DNA of 64,000 bases from AWTP1-13 sp963832445 (GTDB taxonomy: Bacteria; Pseudomonadota; Alphaproteobacteria; Rhizobiales; Hyphomicrobiaceae), in contig CAWHUM010000018.1 in NCBI GenBank assembly GCA_963832445.1, forward strand, positions 1 to 64,000, written 5' to 3'. The translations under genes were made by a program, and so were the position numbers. Positions within the stretch are counted from its first letter, which is position 1. Every line of letters starts with the position of its first letter. The notes below the pieces were generated by a model. It was not told where the DNA came from, did no database searches, and saw only the letters and a program-made list of their open reading frames with translations. Shown here one piece after another: positions 37,099 through 46,970 of this stretch.

Positions 37099-37121
37099 GC
37101 TCGCGCGGGGGTTGAAGCCCA

Positions 37122-38378
37122 ATGGGCCTCTTTGGAATGATGCGCACCAGTGTGTCCGGCATGGATGCACAGGCCAACAGATTGTCGACTGTCGCAGACA
37201 ACATCGCCAACTCCAGCACGACCGGCTACAAGCGGGCATCGACCGAGTTCTCCTCGCTGGTGCTCGAGTCCGGCGGCTCGAGTTACGAGTCGGGCAGCGT
37301 CGAGACGCGCGTGCGGATCGGCGTCAGCGAGCAGGGCACATTCAGGTTCAGCACGTCTGTCACCGACCTTGCGGTCAAGGGTAGCGGCTTCTTCCTGGTC
37401 AACAGCGAAAGCGACCAGACCTACCTGACCAGGGCGGGCGCGTTCGTGAAGGATGGCAACGGCGACCTCGTCAATGCCGCCGGCTACAGGCTTATGGGCT
37501 ACAGCCTGGCGCCCGGCGCGCCACCGCCGGTGGCAAACGGCACCGGCGGCCTGCAGGTGGTCAATATCGGCACCGCGGCCCTGCAGGCTGAGGCGTCCAC
37601 GTCGGGCAATCTGAACGTCAACCTGCCTTCGAATGCTGCGATCGAAGTCGACTTGCCGTCGGGCAATGCGCCGACCGCTGCTTACACGGCCAAGACATCG
37701 CTCGTCACCTACGACAACCTGGGCAACCAGGTGACCGTGGACGTCTATATGACCAAGACGGCCGCGGAGACCTGGGAAGTGGCGACCTACAATCAAGCCG
37801 ACGCGGATCCCGTCACTGGCGGCTTCCCCTATGCAGTCGGGCCGCTGGCAACGCAGACGCTGGTGTTCGACGCGACCACCGGCCAGCTCGACGGCGCCAG
37901 CGCCACCTCGATCGACATCCCCGTCCCTAACGGCGGCACCGTCACGCTCGACATGGGCCAGTCGAGCCAGCTCGCCACCGACTACACCGTGCTCGACGCT
38001 GAGGTGAACGGCAACGCGCCGAGCGAAGTGGAGCGCGTCGAGATCGACGATGACGGAACGCTCTACGCCGTGTTCCAGAACGGTGCGCGCAGGGCGACCT
38101 ACCGCATTCCGCTCGCCAACGTGCCGAGCCCTGACAACCTGCAGCCGCTGGCCGGCAACGTATTCGCGCCCAGCGTGGATTCGGGCGACATGCAGATCGG
38201 CTTTGCCGGCGATGGCGGATTCGGAACGATGGTGTCGGGTGCGCTCGAGCAGTCGACGGTGGATCTCGCGTCCGAGCTCACCGCCATGATCGAGTCGGAG
38301 CGCAACTACACGGCCAATTCGAAGGTGTTTCAGACGGGCTCGGAGCTGATCGATGTGGTGGTCAACCTCAAGCGCTGA
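37122..38378 (+). CDS. flgE: Flagellar hook protein FlgE
   Basis: A 418-residue hook subunit. The N-terminal rod/hook motif MDAQANRLSTVADNIANSS with TTGYKR and the C-terminal EQSTVDLASELTAMIESERNY form the coiled D0 domain. The middle holds the D1 motif LAVKGSGFFLVNSESDQTYLTRAG. Exported by the flagellar type III apparatus. 23 bp after ftcR, so likely co-transcribed. Intact. Confidence 0.93.
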   Translation: MGLFGMMRTSVSGMDAQANRLSTVADNIANSSTTGYKRASTEFSSLVLESGGSSYESGSVETRVRIGVSEQGTFRFSTSVTDLAVKGSGFFLVNSESDQTYLTRAGAFVKDGNGDLVNAAGYRLMGYSLAPGAPPPVANGTGGLQVVNIGTAALQAEASTSGNLNVNLPSNAAIEVDLPSGNAPTAAYTAKTSLVTYDNLGNQVTVDVYMTKTAAETWEVATYNQADADPVTGGFPYAVGPLATQTLVFDATTGQLDGASATSIDIPVPNGGTVTLDMGQSSQLATDYTVLDAEVNGNAPSEVERVEIDDDGTLYAVFQNGARRATYRIPLANVPSPDNLQPLAGNVFAPSVDSGDMQIGFAGDGGFGTMVSGALEQSTVDLASELTAMIESERNYTANSKVFQTGSELIDVVVNLKR

Positions 38379-38412
38379 GGATGATGCGAAGTTCCGCTAG
38401 AAAGGCCGGCGC

Positions 38413-39885
38413 ATGTCGCTATCGGTAGGTCTGGACGTAGCTCTGTACGGCCTGGCGGCGACGTCGGAACAGACCTCCGTTGTCTCGCGCAACGTAGCGC
38501 GCGCCAACGACCCCCACGCCTCGCGCAAGTCGGCCAACGTCGTTACCACCAACAACGGCGGCGTCCGTGTCGCATCGATCACGCGTGCCTCCAATAGTGC
38601 GCTGCTCGAGAAGATGATGGCGGCCACCTCGGCGACGGCGGCGCAGAAAGCAATGGTGGAGTTGCTCGATCGCCTCGACCAGACGGTGTCCGACCCCGAG
38701 CTCGACACGTCGCCGGCGGCTATGATCCAGAAGCTGAGCGACGCGATCCAGCAGTACAGCGCCGCGCCGCACGATCCGCTGCGGGCGCAGTCGGCGGTGG
38801 CGGCGGCCCAGAACCTGGCTGACAACCTCAACAGCGCCGCGGGCATCGTCCAAGATGTGCGCGAGCAGGCCGATGCAGCCATCGCCGGCTCGGTCAACCA
38901 GCTCAACACCCTGCTGCAACGCTTCGAGACGCTCAACACCGAGATCGTCAAAGGCACGCGTGTCGGCGCCGACGTCACCGACTACCTCGACCAGCGCGAT
39001 GAGGTGCTCACTCTCATTTCCGAGGAGGTGGGGGTCCGCACGGTGACGCGCGACAACGACGATATGGCGATCTTCACCGACAGCGGGGTGACGCTGTTCG
39101 ACGCCAAGGCGAGGGCGGTGACCTTCGACAGAACCATGGTCTACACGCCGACAACGGTAGGCAACGCCGTGTATGTCGACGGCGTGCCGGTCACCGGGAC
39201 CACCGGACCCATGCTGGCCGGCTCAGGCCGCCTCGTCGGATTGACTACCATCCGCGACAGCACGGCCCTCACCTATCAGAACCAACTCGACGAGATTGCG
39301 CGGGGCCTGGTGGAGGCGTTTGCCGAAAGCGACCAGGGTACGCCGCCCGCCCTCCCGGATGCGCCGGGTTTGTTCACGTATTCGGGCGCGCCCGCGGTGC
39401 CGGCCTCCGGAGCGCTGGCCGTCGGAATGGCAACCGAGATTCGGGTCAACCCGAGCGTCGACCCGGCCCAGGGCGGCAATCTTGCCTTGTTACGCGATGG
39501 CGGCATCGCCGGCGATCCCGCCTACGTCTACAACGCGACTGGCGCAGCTGCCTTCTCGGATCGGCTCAATGAGTACGTGAGCAAGCTCGATGCATCGCGA
39601 GCCTTCGATCCCACCACGCAGCTCGTCACCAGCACCACCGTAGGCAACTTTGCCTCCTTCTCGGCCGCCTGGTTGCAGGAGGCGCGCAAATCCGCCAATG
39701 ACGGCGTCGACTACGCCAACACCGTTCTGCAGCGCTCCACCGAGGCTCTGTCCAAGGAAACGGGCGTCAACATCGACGAGGAGATGTCGTCGCTTCTCGA
39801 GCTGGAGCGCTCCTATCAGGCGTCCACGAGGCTGATCAGCACCATCGATGGGATGCTGAAGACGCTGCTGGCGGCAACGGGATAG
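38413..39885 (+). CDS. flgK: Hook-filament junction protein FlgK
   Basis: A 490-residue HAP1. The N-terminal SVGLDVALYGLAATSEQTSVVSRN is a diverged form of the flagellar rod motif, and DYLDQRDEVLTLISEEVGVRT is the conserved central segment. The C-terminal motif EMSSLLELERSYQASTRLIST is diagnostic. Forms the first junction ring between hook and filament. 34 bp after flgE, 4 bp before flgL. Intact. Confidence 0.92.
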   Translation: MSLSVGLDVALYGLAATSEQTSVVSRNVARANDPHASRKSANVVTTNNGGVRVASITRASNSALLEKMMAATSATAAQKAMVELLDRLDQTVSDPELDTSPAAMIQKLSDAIQQYSAAPHDPLRAQSAVAAAQNLADNLNSAAGIVQDVREQADAAIAGSVNQLNTLLQRFETLNTEIVKGTRVGADVTDYLDQRDEVLTLISEEVGVRTVTRDNDDMAIFTDSGVTLFDAKARAVTFDRTMVYTPTTVGNAVYVDGVPVTGTTGPMLAGSGRLVGLTTIRDSTALTYQNQLDEIARGLVEAFAESDQGTPPALPDAPGLFTYSGAPAVPASGALAVGMATEIRVNPSVDPAQGGNLALLRDGGIAGDPAYVYNATGAAAFSDRLNEYVSKLDASRAFDPTTQLVTSTTVGNFASFSAAWLQEARKSANDGVDYANTVLQRSTEALSKETGVNIDEEMSSLLELERSYQASTRLISTIDGMLKTLLAATG

Positions 39886-39889
39886 CGCG

Positions 39890-40945
39890 ATGAAGACGAA
39901 CATTCTCTCGACGGCTTCGATTTCTGCGGCCACGCGATTGTCGGTGGTGGATACGCAGGCCAAGCTCGCCAAGGCGCAAAAGGAGGTCACAACCGGGCGG
40001 CTCGCCGACGTTGGAGCAGGCCTCGGTTACAAGACAGGCCAGACCCTCTCGCTGCGCCAGGACTACGCCCGGCTGACGACGATCATCGACAGCAACTCGG
40101 TCGTGTCGACGCGCCTGTCCACCACGCAGACCTCGCTGATGTCGCTGACAAGCGATGCGCAGCTGTTCGTCGGCCAGCTCATTGCTGCGCGCAATGCCAA
40201 TACCGGCCCCGCGGTCGTGCAGGCGCAGGCCCAGGCCGCGCTCAATACCTTCACCGACCTGGTGAACACCGCCATCGACGGCGCCCACGTGTTTGCGGGC
40301 ATCAACGCCGATGTGACGCCGATCGCCAATTATCAAGACCCTGCCGCGCCCAATCGTCAGGCGGTGGCCAATGCCTTTCTTGCAAACTTCGGCACCACAC
40401 AGGGCGATCCGGCGAACATCTCCATCACGGCCGCCGACATGCAGGCCTTCCTAGACGGCCCATTTTCCGACTTGTTCGAGGATCCGGCGTGGGGCACCGA
40501 CTGGTCCTCGGCATCCGATCAGAACGTGAAGAGCCGCATCTCGCCGACCGAGCTGATCGAGACGTCGTCCAATGCCAATCACATCGGCATCCGCAAGCTC
40601 GCCAAGGCCTATGCGATGGTTGCCGATCTTGGAGTTCAAAACCTCAACCAGGCTGCCTACCAGACCGTCGTCGACACAGCCGTTCGCATCGCCGGTGAGG
40701 CCGTCCAGGACCTGGCCAAAGAGCAGTCGCGGCTCGGCACCGCTCAGGAGCGCCTAAAGACCGCGAATAGTCGCATGACGATCCAGACCGACATCATGAC
40801 CAAGCACATCAATCTGCTCGAAGCCGTCGATCCTTACGAGGCGTCGACACGCGTGTCGCAGCTCATAACGCAAGTCGAGACGGCCTATGCGATGACCGCT
40901 CGGATCCAGGGCTTGAGCCTGCTCAAGTATCTGCCGGTTGGCTGA
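39890..40945 (+). CDS. flgL: Hook-filament junction protein FlgL
   Basis: This 351-residue HAP3 has flagellin-like N- and C-terminal helices: AKLAKAQKEVTTGRLADVGAGLGYK near the start and ETAYAMTARIQGLSLLKYLPVG at the end. The central NTAIDGAHVFAGINADVTPI is FlgL-type. It links FlgK to the filament. Start 4 bp after the flgK stop. Confidence 0.9.
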   Translation: MKTNILSTASISAATRLSVVDTQAKLAKAQKEVTTGRLADVGAGLGYKTGQTLSLRQDYARLTTIIDSNSVVSTRLSTTQTSLMSLTSDAQLFVGQLIAARNANTGPAVVQAQAQAALNTFTDLVNTAIDGAHVFAGINADVTPIANYQDPAAPNRQAVANAFLANFGTTQGDPANISITAADMQAFLDGPFSDLFEDPAWGTDWSSASDQNVKSRISPTELIETSSNANHIGIRKLAKAYAMVADLGVQNLNQAAYQTVVDTAVRIAGEAVQDLAKEQSRLGTAQERLKTANSRMTIQTDIMTKHINLLEAVDPYEASTRVSQLITQVETAYAMTARIQGLSLLKYLPVG

Positions 40946-41035
40946 TGTGAGGCGTGAGAATTCCTGCGCTGCGGAAGCGGCGCTCGACAAGCGCGGCCTC
41001 TAGCCCGCGCCCGCAAAGGTATAGAAAGGCAGCGC

Positions 41036-41383
41036 ATGTACCAATTTCCTTACGCTGAAGTGCTCGACGAAACCCCGCAGAGCGCTCGCCAACGGGAGCG
41101 CCAGGCCATCGAGCGATCGATCGAACTTCTGCTGGCGGCAGAGAAGGCCGGTGTCCCATCCAGGGAGGCGGTCGAGGCCCTGCTGTTCGTACGCAAGCTC
41201 TGGAGCGTGCTCATCGAGGACCTCGCCAGGCCCGACAACGACCTGCCGAACCAGTTGCGCGCCGACCTGATCTCCATCGGGCTCTGGATCATGCGCGAAG
41301 CCGAGCAGATCAGGCTCGAGAAGTCGGACAACTTCAAGGGTATCGTCGAGGTGTCCACCACCATTCGTGACGGGCTGTTGTGA
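41036..41383 (+). CDS. flaF: Flagellar biosynthesis regulator FlaF
   Basis: A 115-residue helical protein (ERQAIERSIELLLAAEKAG .. LLFVRKLWSVLIEDLARP) matching FlaF, which promotes flagellin synthesis or secretion in alphaproteobacteria, opposing the repressor FlbT. In related loci flbT follows immediately; here flgD starts 47 bp later and no flbT is found. The start has GGCAGC rather than a strong ribosome-binding site. Confidence 0.88.
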   Translation: MYQFPYAEVLDETPQSARQRERQAIERSIELLLAAEKAGVPSREAVEALLFVRKLWSVLIEDLARPDNDLPNQLRADLISIGLWIMREAEQIRLEKSDNFKGIVEVSTTIRDGLL

Positions 41384-41429
41384 GACGGCAGACAGCGGCC
41401 AAAACCGGGAAGAAGGCAGAGGTGCGGTA

Positions 41430-41834
41430 ATGGAAATCTCGACGGTCAATCCGAGCCCGCCGCCTGCGGCGACGCAGACCTCGTCGACCGATGCGAATAC
41501 GGCCTCGATCGACTACAACGCCTTCCTGCGGCTACTCATCGCCCAGATGAAGAACCAGGACCCGACCAAGCCAATGGACTCCTCCCAGTTCATGGCTCAG
41601 CTCGCGAGCTTCTCCAACGTCGAGCAGGGAATAAAGATGAACCAAAAGCTCGACTCGCTCATGACGTCGCTGGCCCTGACCCAGGTGGATGGCGTCGTCG
41701 GCCGCACCATCGTATCTGCCGACGGCAGCGTGGCGGGCAAAGTTGCCGCTTTGCGGGTCGTCTCGGGCGGCTCGGTGGCCGTGCTGGAGGATGGGCGCGA
41801 GATCACGCTCGGCCCCGGCGTCACGATCGGATAG
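41430..41834 (+). CDS. flgD: Hook cap / hook assembly protein FlgD
   Basis: This 134-residue FlgD is of the short alphaproteobacterial type. The core motif YNAFLRLLIAQMKNQDPTKPMDSSQFMAQLASFSNVEQGIKMN covers residues 30-75; a small C-terminal part (VGRTIVSADGSVAG) remains, without the long FLG-Ig region of enteric FlgD. The start is chosen at 41430 after GAGGTG. Three bp before fliQ. Confidence 0.9.
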   Translation: MEISTVNPSPPPAATQTSSTDANTASIDYNAFLRLLIAQMKNQDPTKPMDSSQFMAQLASFSNVEQGIKMNQKLDSLMTSLALTQVDGVVGRTIVSADGSVAGKVAALRVVSGGSVAVLEDGREITLGPGVTIG

Positions 41835-41837
41835 CCC

Positions 41838-42104
41838 ATGAACCACGCCGATGCGCTGGATATCGTGCAGTCCGCCCTGTGGACGGTCATTATTGCTTCG
41901 GGGCCAGCGATCGTCGCGGCGATGGCGATCGGCATCATCATCGCCTTGCTGCAGGCGCTGACGCAGGTTCAGGAAATGACGCTGACCTTCGTCCCCAAGA
42001 TCGTGGCGATTTTGTTGATTTGCTCGGTCATGGCGCCCTTCATCGGTGCGGTGATCTATGGCTTCGCCGAGCAGGTGTACGCGCGCATCGAGGTGGGGTT
42101 CTAG
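41838..42104 (+). CDS. fliQ: Flagellar export gate protein FliQ
   Basis: An 88-residue protein with two membrane helices. MNHADALDIVQSALWTVI opens it, and QALTQVQEMTLTFVPKIVAI is the conserved FliQ loop. Part of the FliPQR export-gate channel. Intact. Confidence 0.93.
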   Translation: MNHADALDIVQSALWTVIIASGPAIVAAMAIGIIIALLQALTQVQEMTLTFVPKIVAILLICSVMAPFIGAVIYGFAEQVYARIEVGF

Positions 42105-42188
42105 CGCCTCGGCTAGACCGCGGACGGGCAACCTCGCGCAAGCTTCACAGGTCAGACTGACACCCCGACCAACGGTGCCGGTGCAGCG

Positions 42189-44272
42189 ATGGCCCAAGCA
42201 ACAAGCATCAAGCCGATAGAAGGCAAGAGCGGGCAGGACGTGGGCTTTGCCCTCGCCGTCGTGTTCGTTCTGACGGTCCTGTTTCTGCCGCTGCCGGCCT
42301 GGATGATCGACATCGGGCTCGCATTCTCCATCGCCCTGTCGGTTCTGATCCTGATGGTGGCGTTGTGGATCCAGAAACCTCTGGATTTCTCGGCCTTCCC
42401 CACTGTGCTGCTGCTGGCGACCCTGCTGCGCCTGGCGCTCAACATCGCCACCACCCGACTGATCCTCTCGAACGGCGCAGAGGGCGTTGACGCCGCCGGC
42501 CATGTCATCGCCGGATTCGCGAACTTTGTGATGAGCGGCAACTTCGTGATCGGCACGATCGTGTTCGTGATCCTGATCACCGTGAATTTCCTGGTCATCA
42601 CCAAGGGTGCCACGCGCATCGCCGAGGTGGGTGCGCGCTTCACGCTGGATGCCATACCCGGCAAGCAGATGGCCATCGACGCGGACCTCAATGCCGGTCT
42701 CATCGACGACAAGGAGGCCACCCGCCGCCGCCGAGAGCTCGAGGAGGAGAGCTCATTCTTCGGCTCCATGGACGGCGCCTCGAAGTTCGTGCGCGGCGAC
42801 GCCATCGCCGGCCTCATCATCACGGCCGTGAACGTCTTCGGCGGCATCGTCATCGGCGTAACGCAGCACGACATGTCTCTTTCGGCTGCGGCCGACGTGT
42901 TCACCAAGCTGTCGGTGGGCGACGGTCTCGTCACGCAGATTCCGGCGCTGATCGTTTCGCTCGCCGCGGGTCTGCTCGTGTCCAAGGGCGGCACGCGCGG
43001 GTCGGCTGAGAAGGCCATTCTGGCCCAGCTCGGAAACTACCCTCGCGCGTTGCTGATGGCCGGATCGGTGATGTTCCTGCTGGCACTGGCGCCCGGACTG
43101 CCGCTCCTGCCGTTTGCGCTGCTGGGCGGGATCCTAATGTTCGTCGCCTACATCGTGCCGCGGCGGAAGGCGGAAGCCTTGGCCATCGAGGATGCGAGGG
43201 CTCGGCAAGCGGCCGACGCAGCTGCCGACGAGGTGCGCCAGTCGGTCAACGAGTTCTCAAGACTGCAGAGATCGAGCTTTGCCTCGGCAAGCAGATCTCG
43301 AGCGCCTTCCTCAAGTCGCACAACGAGCTGGCCCAGCGCGTCGGCAAGATGCGACGCTCGTTCGCGCGGCAGTACGGCTTCATCGTGCCGGAGATCAAGC
43401 TGACGGACGATCTCGCCATCCCCCCCAAGCGCTACCACATCAAGATCCACGGCACCGTCGTTGCGAGCGAGGAACTGCGCATCGGCGACGTGCTGATCGT
43501 GACCGGCGATGGCCCGCGTCCGGACGTGCCCGGTGACGAGACGCGCGAGCCGGCCTTCGGCATGAAGGCCATGTGGGTGTCGGAGGCCTTCACCAATACC
43601 GTCAAGCGGGAAGGGTTTGCCCCGGTCGACCCCATGTCGGTGCTGCTCACCCATCTGCGTGAGGTCATCCGCAACAACCTGGCTCAGCTGCTGTCCTACA
43701 AGGACATGCGCACCCTGCTTGAGCGTCTGGAGCCGGAATACCGCCGTTTGATCGAGGAGATCATTCCCTCGCAGCTCTCCTACTCGGGCCTGCAGGCTGT
43801 CCTGAAGCTGCTGCTCGCCGAGCGCATTTCCATCCGCAACCTGCATCTCGTGCTCGAGGCCATCGCCGAGGTGGCGCCGCACGTGCGCCGTGCCGAGCAG
43901 CTCGCCGAGCACGTGCGCACGCGCATGGCACAGCAGATTTGCGGCGATCTGTCAGACAACGGGACCTTGAAGGTCCTGCGCCTCGGCAACCGCTGGGACC
44001 TGGCTTTCCATCAGAGCCTCAAGCGCGATGCCAAGGGCGAGGTGATCGAGTTCGACATAGACCCGCGGCTGATCGAGCAGTTCGGCGCGGAGGCTGCCAA
44101 GGTTGTGCGCAATCACATGGACCAGGGCCACCAGTTCGTGCTGGTCGCGGCACCCGATGTGAGGCCCTACGTGCGCATGGTCACGGAGCGGCTGTTCGCC
44201 ACGCTGCCGGTGCTGAGCCACGTCGAGATCGCGCGCGGGGTGCAGATTCACTCGCTCGGTACCATCTCATGA
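42189..44272 (+). CDS. flhA: Flagellar export gate protein FlhA, one frameshift
   Basis: The N-terminal half has eight membrane segments (FALAVVFVLTVLFLPLPAWMI ..), the FHIPEP motif region with LRLALNIATTRLIL and GDAIAGLIITAVNVFGG. A shift near 43253 separates it from the cytoplasmic domain (TAEIELCLGKQISS, RRSFARQYGFIVPEIKL, LLTHLREVIRNNLAQLL). The total of about 695 residues is normal. Motor proteins and chaperone-substrate complexes dock on the C-terminal domain. ATGA overlap with fliR. Confidence 0.93.
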
Positions 44273-45021
44273 CTCTGGTGCCGCCGGAGACGATCCTCGC
44301 GGTCTTCTTGCTGTTCTGCCGCATCGGCGGCTGCCTGATGCTCATGCCGGGGTTCTCCAGCTCCCGCGTGCCCGTGCAGGTCCGCTTGTTCATCGCCGTA
44401 TCGGTAACGTTGGCCCTGACCCCGATGTTGCTCGCCACAGTGAACACGGCCGTGCCCAATGTAACGCCGCAAGGGCTGTTGCGGCTGATCTTCTCCGAGA
44501 CCCTGATCGGGGTGCTGATCGGGTTCCTCGGCCGCCTGTTCTACACGGCGCTGCAATTCATGGCGGTCGGCGCCGCGCAGTTGGCCGGCTTCTCCGCTCT
44601 CGGCACGCCGATTGACGACTCGGAGCCGGTACCGGAGCTGGCGACATTCATCACCCTGACGGCTACCGTGCTGCTGTTCGCCACCGATCAGCACTGGGAG
44701 ATCCTGCGCGCCATACTCGCCTCCTACACGGTGCTGCCTGTCAATGAGCCCGTTGCCGCCGAGCTCGCCCTTGCCAGAATTGCCGACGCCTTCTCCGCTA
44801 CGTTCATCCTGGCCCTGCAGATCAGCAGCCCGTTTGTCGTCTATGCGCTGATCATCAACCTGATGGTGGGCATCGCCAACAAGCTGGTGCCGCAGATCCC
44901 CGTCTACTTCATCGCCATGCCGTTCATCCTCGCAGGCGGGCTGCTGCTGCTCTACTTCACGATTGGCGAGGCGTTGCGCCTTTTCATGGCCGGGTTCATT
45001 GCCTGGCTGACGACCGGTTGA
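44269..45021 (+). CDS. fliR: Flagellar export gate protein FliR
   Basis: A 250-residue protein with six membrane helices. MTLVPPETILAVFLLFCRIGGCLMLMPGF opens it, and QFMAVGAAQLAGFSALGTPIDDSEP is the conserved FliR loop. Third component of the FliPQR core. Starts inside the flhA stop (ATGA), confirming the start choice. Confidence 0.93.
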   Translation: MTLVPPETILAVFLLFCRIGGCLMLMPGFSSSRVPVQVRLFIAVSVTLALTPMLLATVNTAVPNVTPQGLLRLIFSETLIGVLIGFLGRLFYTALQFMAVGAAQLAGFSALGTPIDDSEPVPELATFITLTATVLLFATDQHWEILRAILASYTVLPVNEPVAAELALARIADAFSATFILALQISSPFVVYALIINLMVGIANKLVPQIPVYFIAMPFILAGGLLLLYFTIGEALRLFMAGFIAWLTTG

Positions 45022-45032
45022 GGGGTTTGGCC

Positions 45033-45443
45033 ATGGCTGCGGACAAGGCCAACAAGGCTGACAAGGCTCGCCGCATTCTGGCCGCGTTGGAGCAGCTGCA
45101 TCGCGTCGAGCAATGGAAGATGGCGGATCTGGAACAGCGACTCGCCGAGCTGGAGCAAGCGCAAGTGGAGCTGATCGGTGCGCTCAACGACAGCAATGCG
45201 CTGCACGGGCTCTTTATCGACGCCACGGCTCGCCGCCTGAGCACGACGGCGGAGGAGGCGGAGAGGGTGGCGCGCGCCAAGGAGGCGCAAGCGCTCAAGT
45301 TGAAGGAGCACGCCGCGCGCGTGAAGATGTCGGAACGCCTGACCCTGGATCGCGAGCAGGATGCCGTTCGCGAGCGGGAGGCCAAGGAGCTCATGGACAT
45401 CGTCGAGCAGACCGTCAACGGCAAGCCGACAAGCCTCCCGTAA
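45033..45443 (+). CDS. FliJ-like coiled-coil protein
   Basis: This 136-residue, almost wholly helical protein is rich in Ala, Glu, Lys and Arg (LEQLHRVEQWKMADLEQRLAELEQ; EEAERVARAKEAQALKLKEHA). Size, coiled-coil nature and location after fliR suit FliJ, the export stalk that contacts FliI and FlhA, although fliI is here further downstream on the other strand. Starts at 45033 after GAGGGG. Confidence 0.6.
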   Translation: MAADKANKADKARRILAALEQLHRVEQWKMADLEQRLAELEQAQVELIGALNDSNALHGLFIDATARRLSTTAEEAERVARAKEAQALKLKEHAARVKMSERLTLDREQDAVREREAKELMDIVEQTVNGKPTSLP

Positions 45444-45478
45444 GATTGTCGGAGCATAGTGCAAGCCACATAAACTCT

Positions 45479-46015
45479 GTGGACCCCGCAATCGTGGCGA
45501 TCACACCTCCATCAGATATCGTGCTCGACGTTGCGCGGGCAGCCGATCCCGAAAAGTACAGGGCTGCGGTGGAGCGCCTCGCGCGCCTGCGCGCGACTGC
45601 CGAGGCGGCGTCGCCGCAGGCGACGAGCTTCAACGTCGCCACCCCTCCCGCCGGCCTTGCCCTCGATGTGGGCGCCGGCGCTCAGCCGCGACGGCGGCTC
45701 GACGCTTACGGTCAATTCGAAGCCTTCGTGTTGCAGAGCTTCCTGCAATCGATGCTGCCGCAAAATGCCACCAACGTGTTCGGCAAGGGCAGCGCCGGCG
45801 AGTTCTGGCGATCCATGCTTGCCGAAAAGATGGGCGAGGAACTCGCCCGCAGCGGTCAGGTGGGCATTGCGCGCAGTCTTGCTGCTGCTCACAACCGAGC
45901 CCAACCTGCTGCCGACCCCGCAGCCACTGCGCCGACACCACCTCCGTCTGCTGATACGGGACCGGCCGATGCAGCAGCGTCCCCCACACCGCCGCCAGCC
46001 GTCGCAAGGAGCTAG
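45479..46015 (+). CDS. Rod-binding (FlgJ N-terminal type) protein
   Basis: A 178-residue protein. Residues about 75-130 (LDAYGQFEAFVLQSFLQSMLPQ .. GKGSAGEFWRSMLAEKMGEELARSG) match the rod-binding domain of FlgJ; there is no C-terminal muramidase domain, as usual in alphaproteobacteria. The tail is Pro/Ala-rich. The start is uncertain: GTG 45479 is used here, with TTG 45446 as an alternative directly after the previous gene. Confidence 0.7.
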   Translation: MDPAIVAITPPSDIVLDVARAADPEKYRAAVERLARLRATAEAASPQATSFNVATPPAGLALDVGAGAQPRRRLDAYGQFEAFVLQSFLQSMLPQNATNVFGKGSAGEFWRSMLAEKMGEELARSGQVGIARSLAAAHNRAQPAADPAATAPTPPPSADTGPADAAASPTPPPAVARS

Positions 46016-46020
46016 TTGCA

Positions 46021-46458
46021 ATGCTCGGTGCTCAAGGTTTCGCCGCTCGCGGCGCGATGCAGGCCACTGCTGGCGTAGGCTCGCGGGGAAACGACGGCAA
46101 GGGAGGGAGCGCGATGCTGGGCCTCGTCGAAAGCGCCATCGAGCGGCTCGAGGAAGCGGTCGAGCAAGAGACGGCCGCCCTGCAATCCCGCACCACATTC
46201 GATCTCAAGGAGTTCAACGACCGCAAGAGCCGGGGCCTGCTGGAGCTGACTAGGGCCATGCGGCTGATCGACGGCATGGCGCCCGACGCGAGGCTGATCA
46301 CGCGGCTTGCCAGTTTGCGCGCCAAGCTCGACATCAACAGCGCGGTGCTGCAGCTGCACCTCGACGCGGTGCGCGAGATTTCCTCGGCGATGGCCGAAGC
46401 GATCCGTGCCGCGGACTCCGATGGCACCTACTCCCGTCCGCTGGGCGGCAGGGGCTGA
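46021..46458 (+). CDS. FlgN-like export chaperone
   Basis: A 145-residue helical protein. The pattern VESAIERLEEAVEQETAAL .. FNDRKSRGLLELTRAMR .. INSAVLQLHLDAVREISSAM and the ending DGTYSRPLG match FlgN-family chaperones for FlgK/FlgL. AAGGAG lies 12 bases before the ATG; an internal ATG at 46114 is an alternative that would drop a Gly-rich leader. Ends in TGATG overlap with the next gene. Confidence 0.65.
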   Translation: MLGAQGFAARGAMQATAGVGSRGNDGKGGSAMLGLVESAIERLEEAVEQETAALQSRTTFDLKEFNDRKSRGLLELTRAMRLIDGMAPDARLITRLASLRAKLDINSAVLQLHLDAVREISSAMAEAIRAADSDGTYSRPLGGRG

Positions 46459-46943
46459 TGATCAAGATCATCATCGCCGGGCTTTGGACCTGCCTGGTGA
46501 CATTGGCTGCCTGCTATGCCGCGGTTTCCTGGCAGGCGGGCAACACGGTAGCGGAGTCCGAATCCGACCGCGGGGGCCATGGCAGCCACGGTAACGGCCT
46601 CGAGACGGTTAGGACCAGAATGGTCAGCGTGCCGGTCATCCGCGCCGGCGCGATCCAGGGCTATGTGATGGCCCAGTTCTCCTTCACGGCAGAGGGCAAG
46701 ACGCTAAAGGCGCTGCCGATGAAGGCCGACGTGGTCGTGATGGACGAGGCCTTCAGGGCGATCTACAGCGACGACGCGTTCGACTTTCGACACATGAAAC
46801 CGCAGGACCTGAAGGGACTCGCCAAGCGCATCGTGGAGAGCTCCAACCAGCGCTTCGCGACGCGTGTTCTTGAAGACCTGTTCTTCAACGAGTTCAGCTA
46901 TGTCAACAAGGATGGCATCCGCAGCGGCAAGAAGGGAACGTGA
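46458..46943 (+). CDS. Single-pass membrane protein with FliL-like periplasmic domain
   Basis: A 161-residue protein with one N-terminal membrane helix (MIKIIIAGLWTCLVTLAACYAAVSW), a His/Gly-rich linker and a periplasmic part AQFSFTAEGKTLKALPMKADVVVMDEAFRAIY ending VLEDLFFNEFSYV. This resembles the layout and the strand-helix order of FliL, but a separate fliL is present at 59226. Unnamed; a stator-associated role is inferred from context. Confidence 0.55.
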   Translation: MIKIIIAGLWTCLVTLAACYAAVSWQAGNTVAESESDRGGHGSHGNGLETVRTRMVSVPVIRAGAIQGYVMAQFSFTAEGKTLKALPMKADVVVMDEAFRAIYSDDAFDFRHMKPQDLKGLAKRIVESSNQRFATRVLEDLFFNEFSYVNKDGIRSGKKGT

Positions 46944-46947
46944 GGCC

Positions 46948-46967
46948 GCGCCGCGCCGGCGCGGCGC
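46948..46967. terminator. Perfect 20-bp GC palindrome between convergent genes
   Basis: Ten-base G+C-only arms meet without a loop, in the 27-bp gap between the FliL-like gene and the stop of fliI. Position between convergent stops and the following CTTT suggest a two-way terminator. Confidence 0.6.
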
Positions 46968-46970
46968 CTT

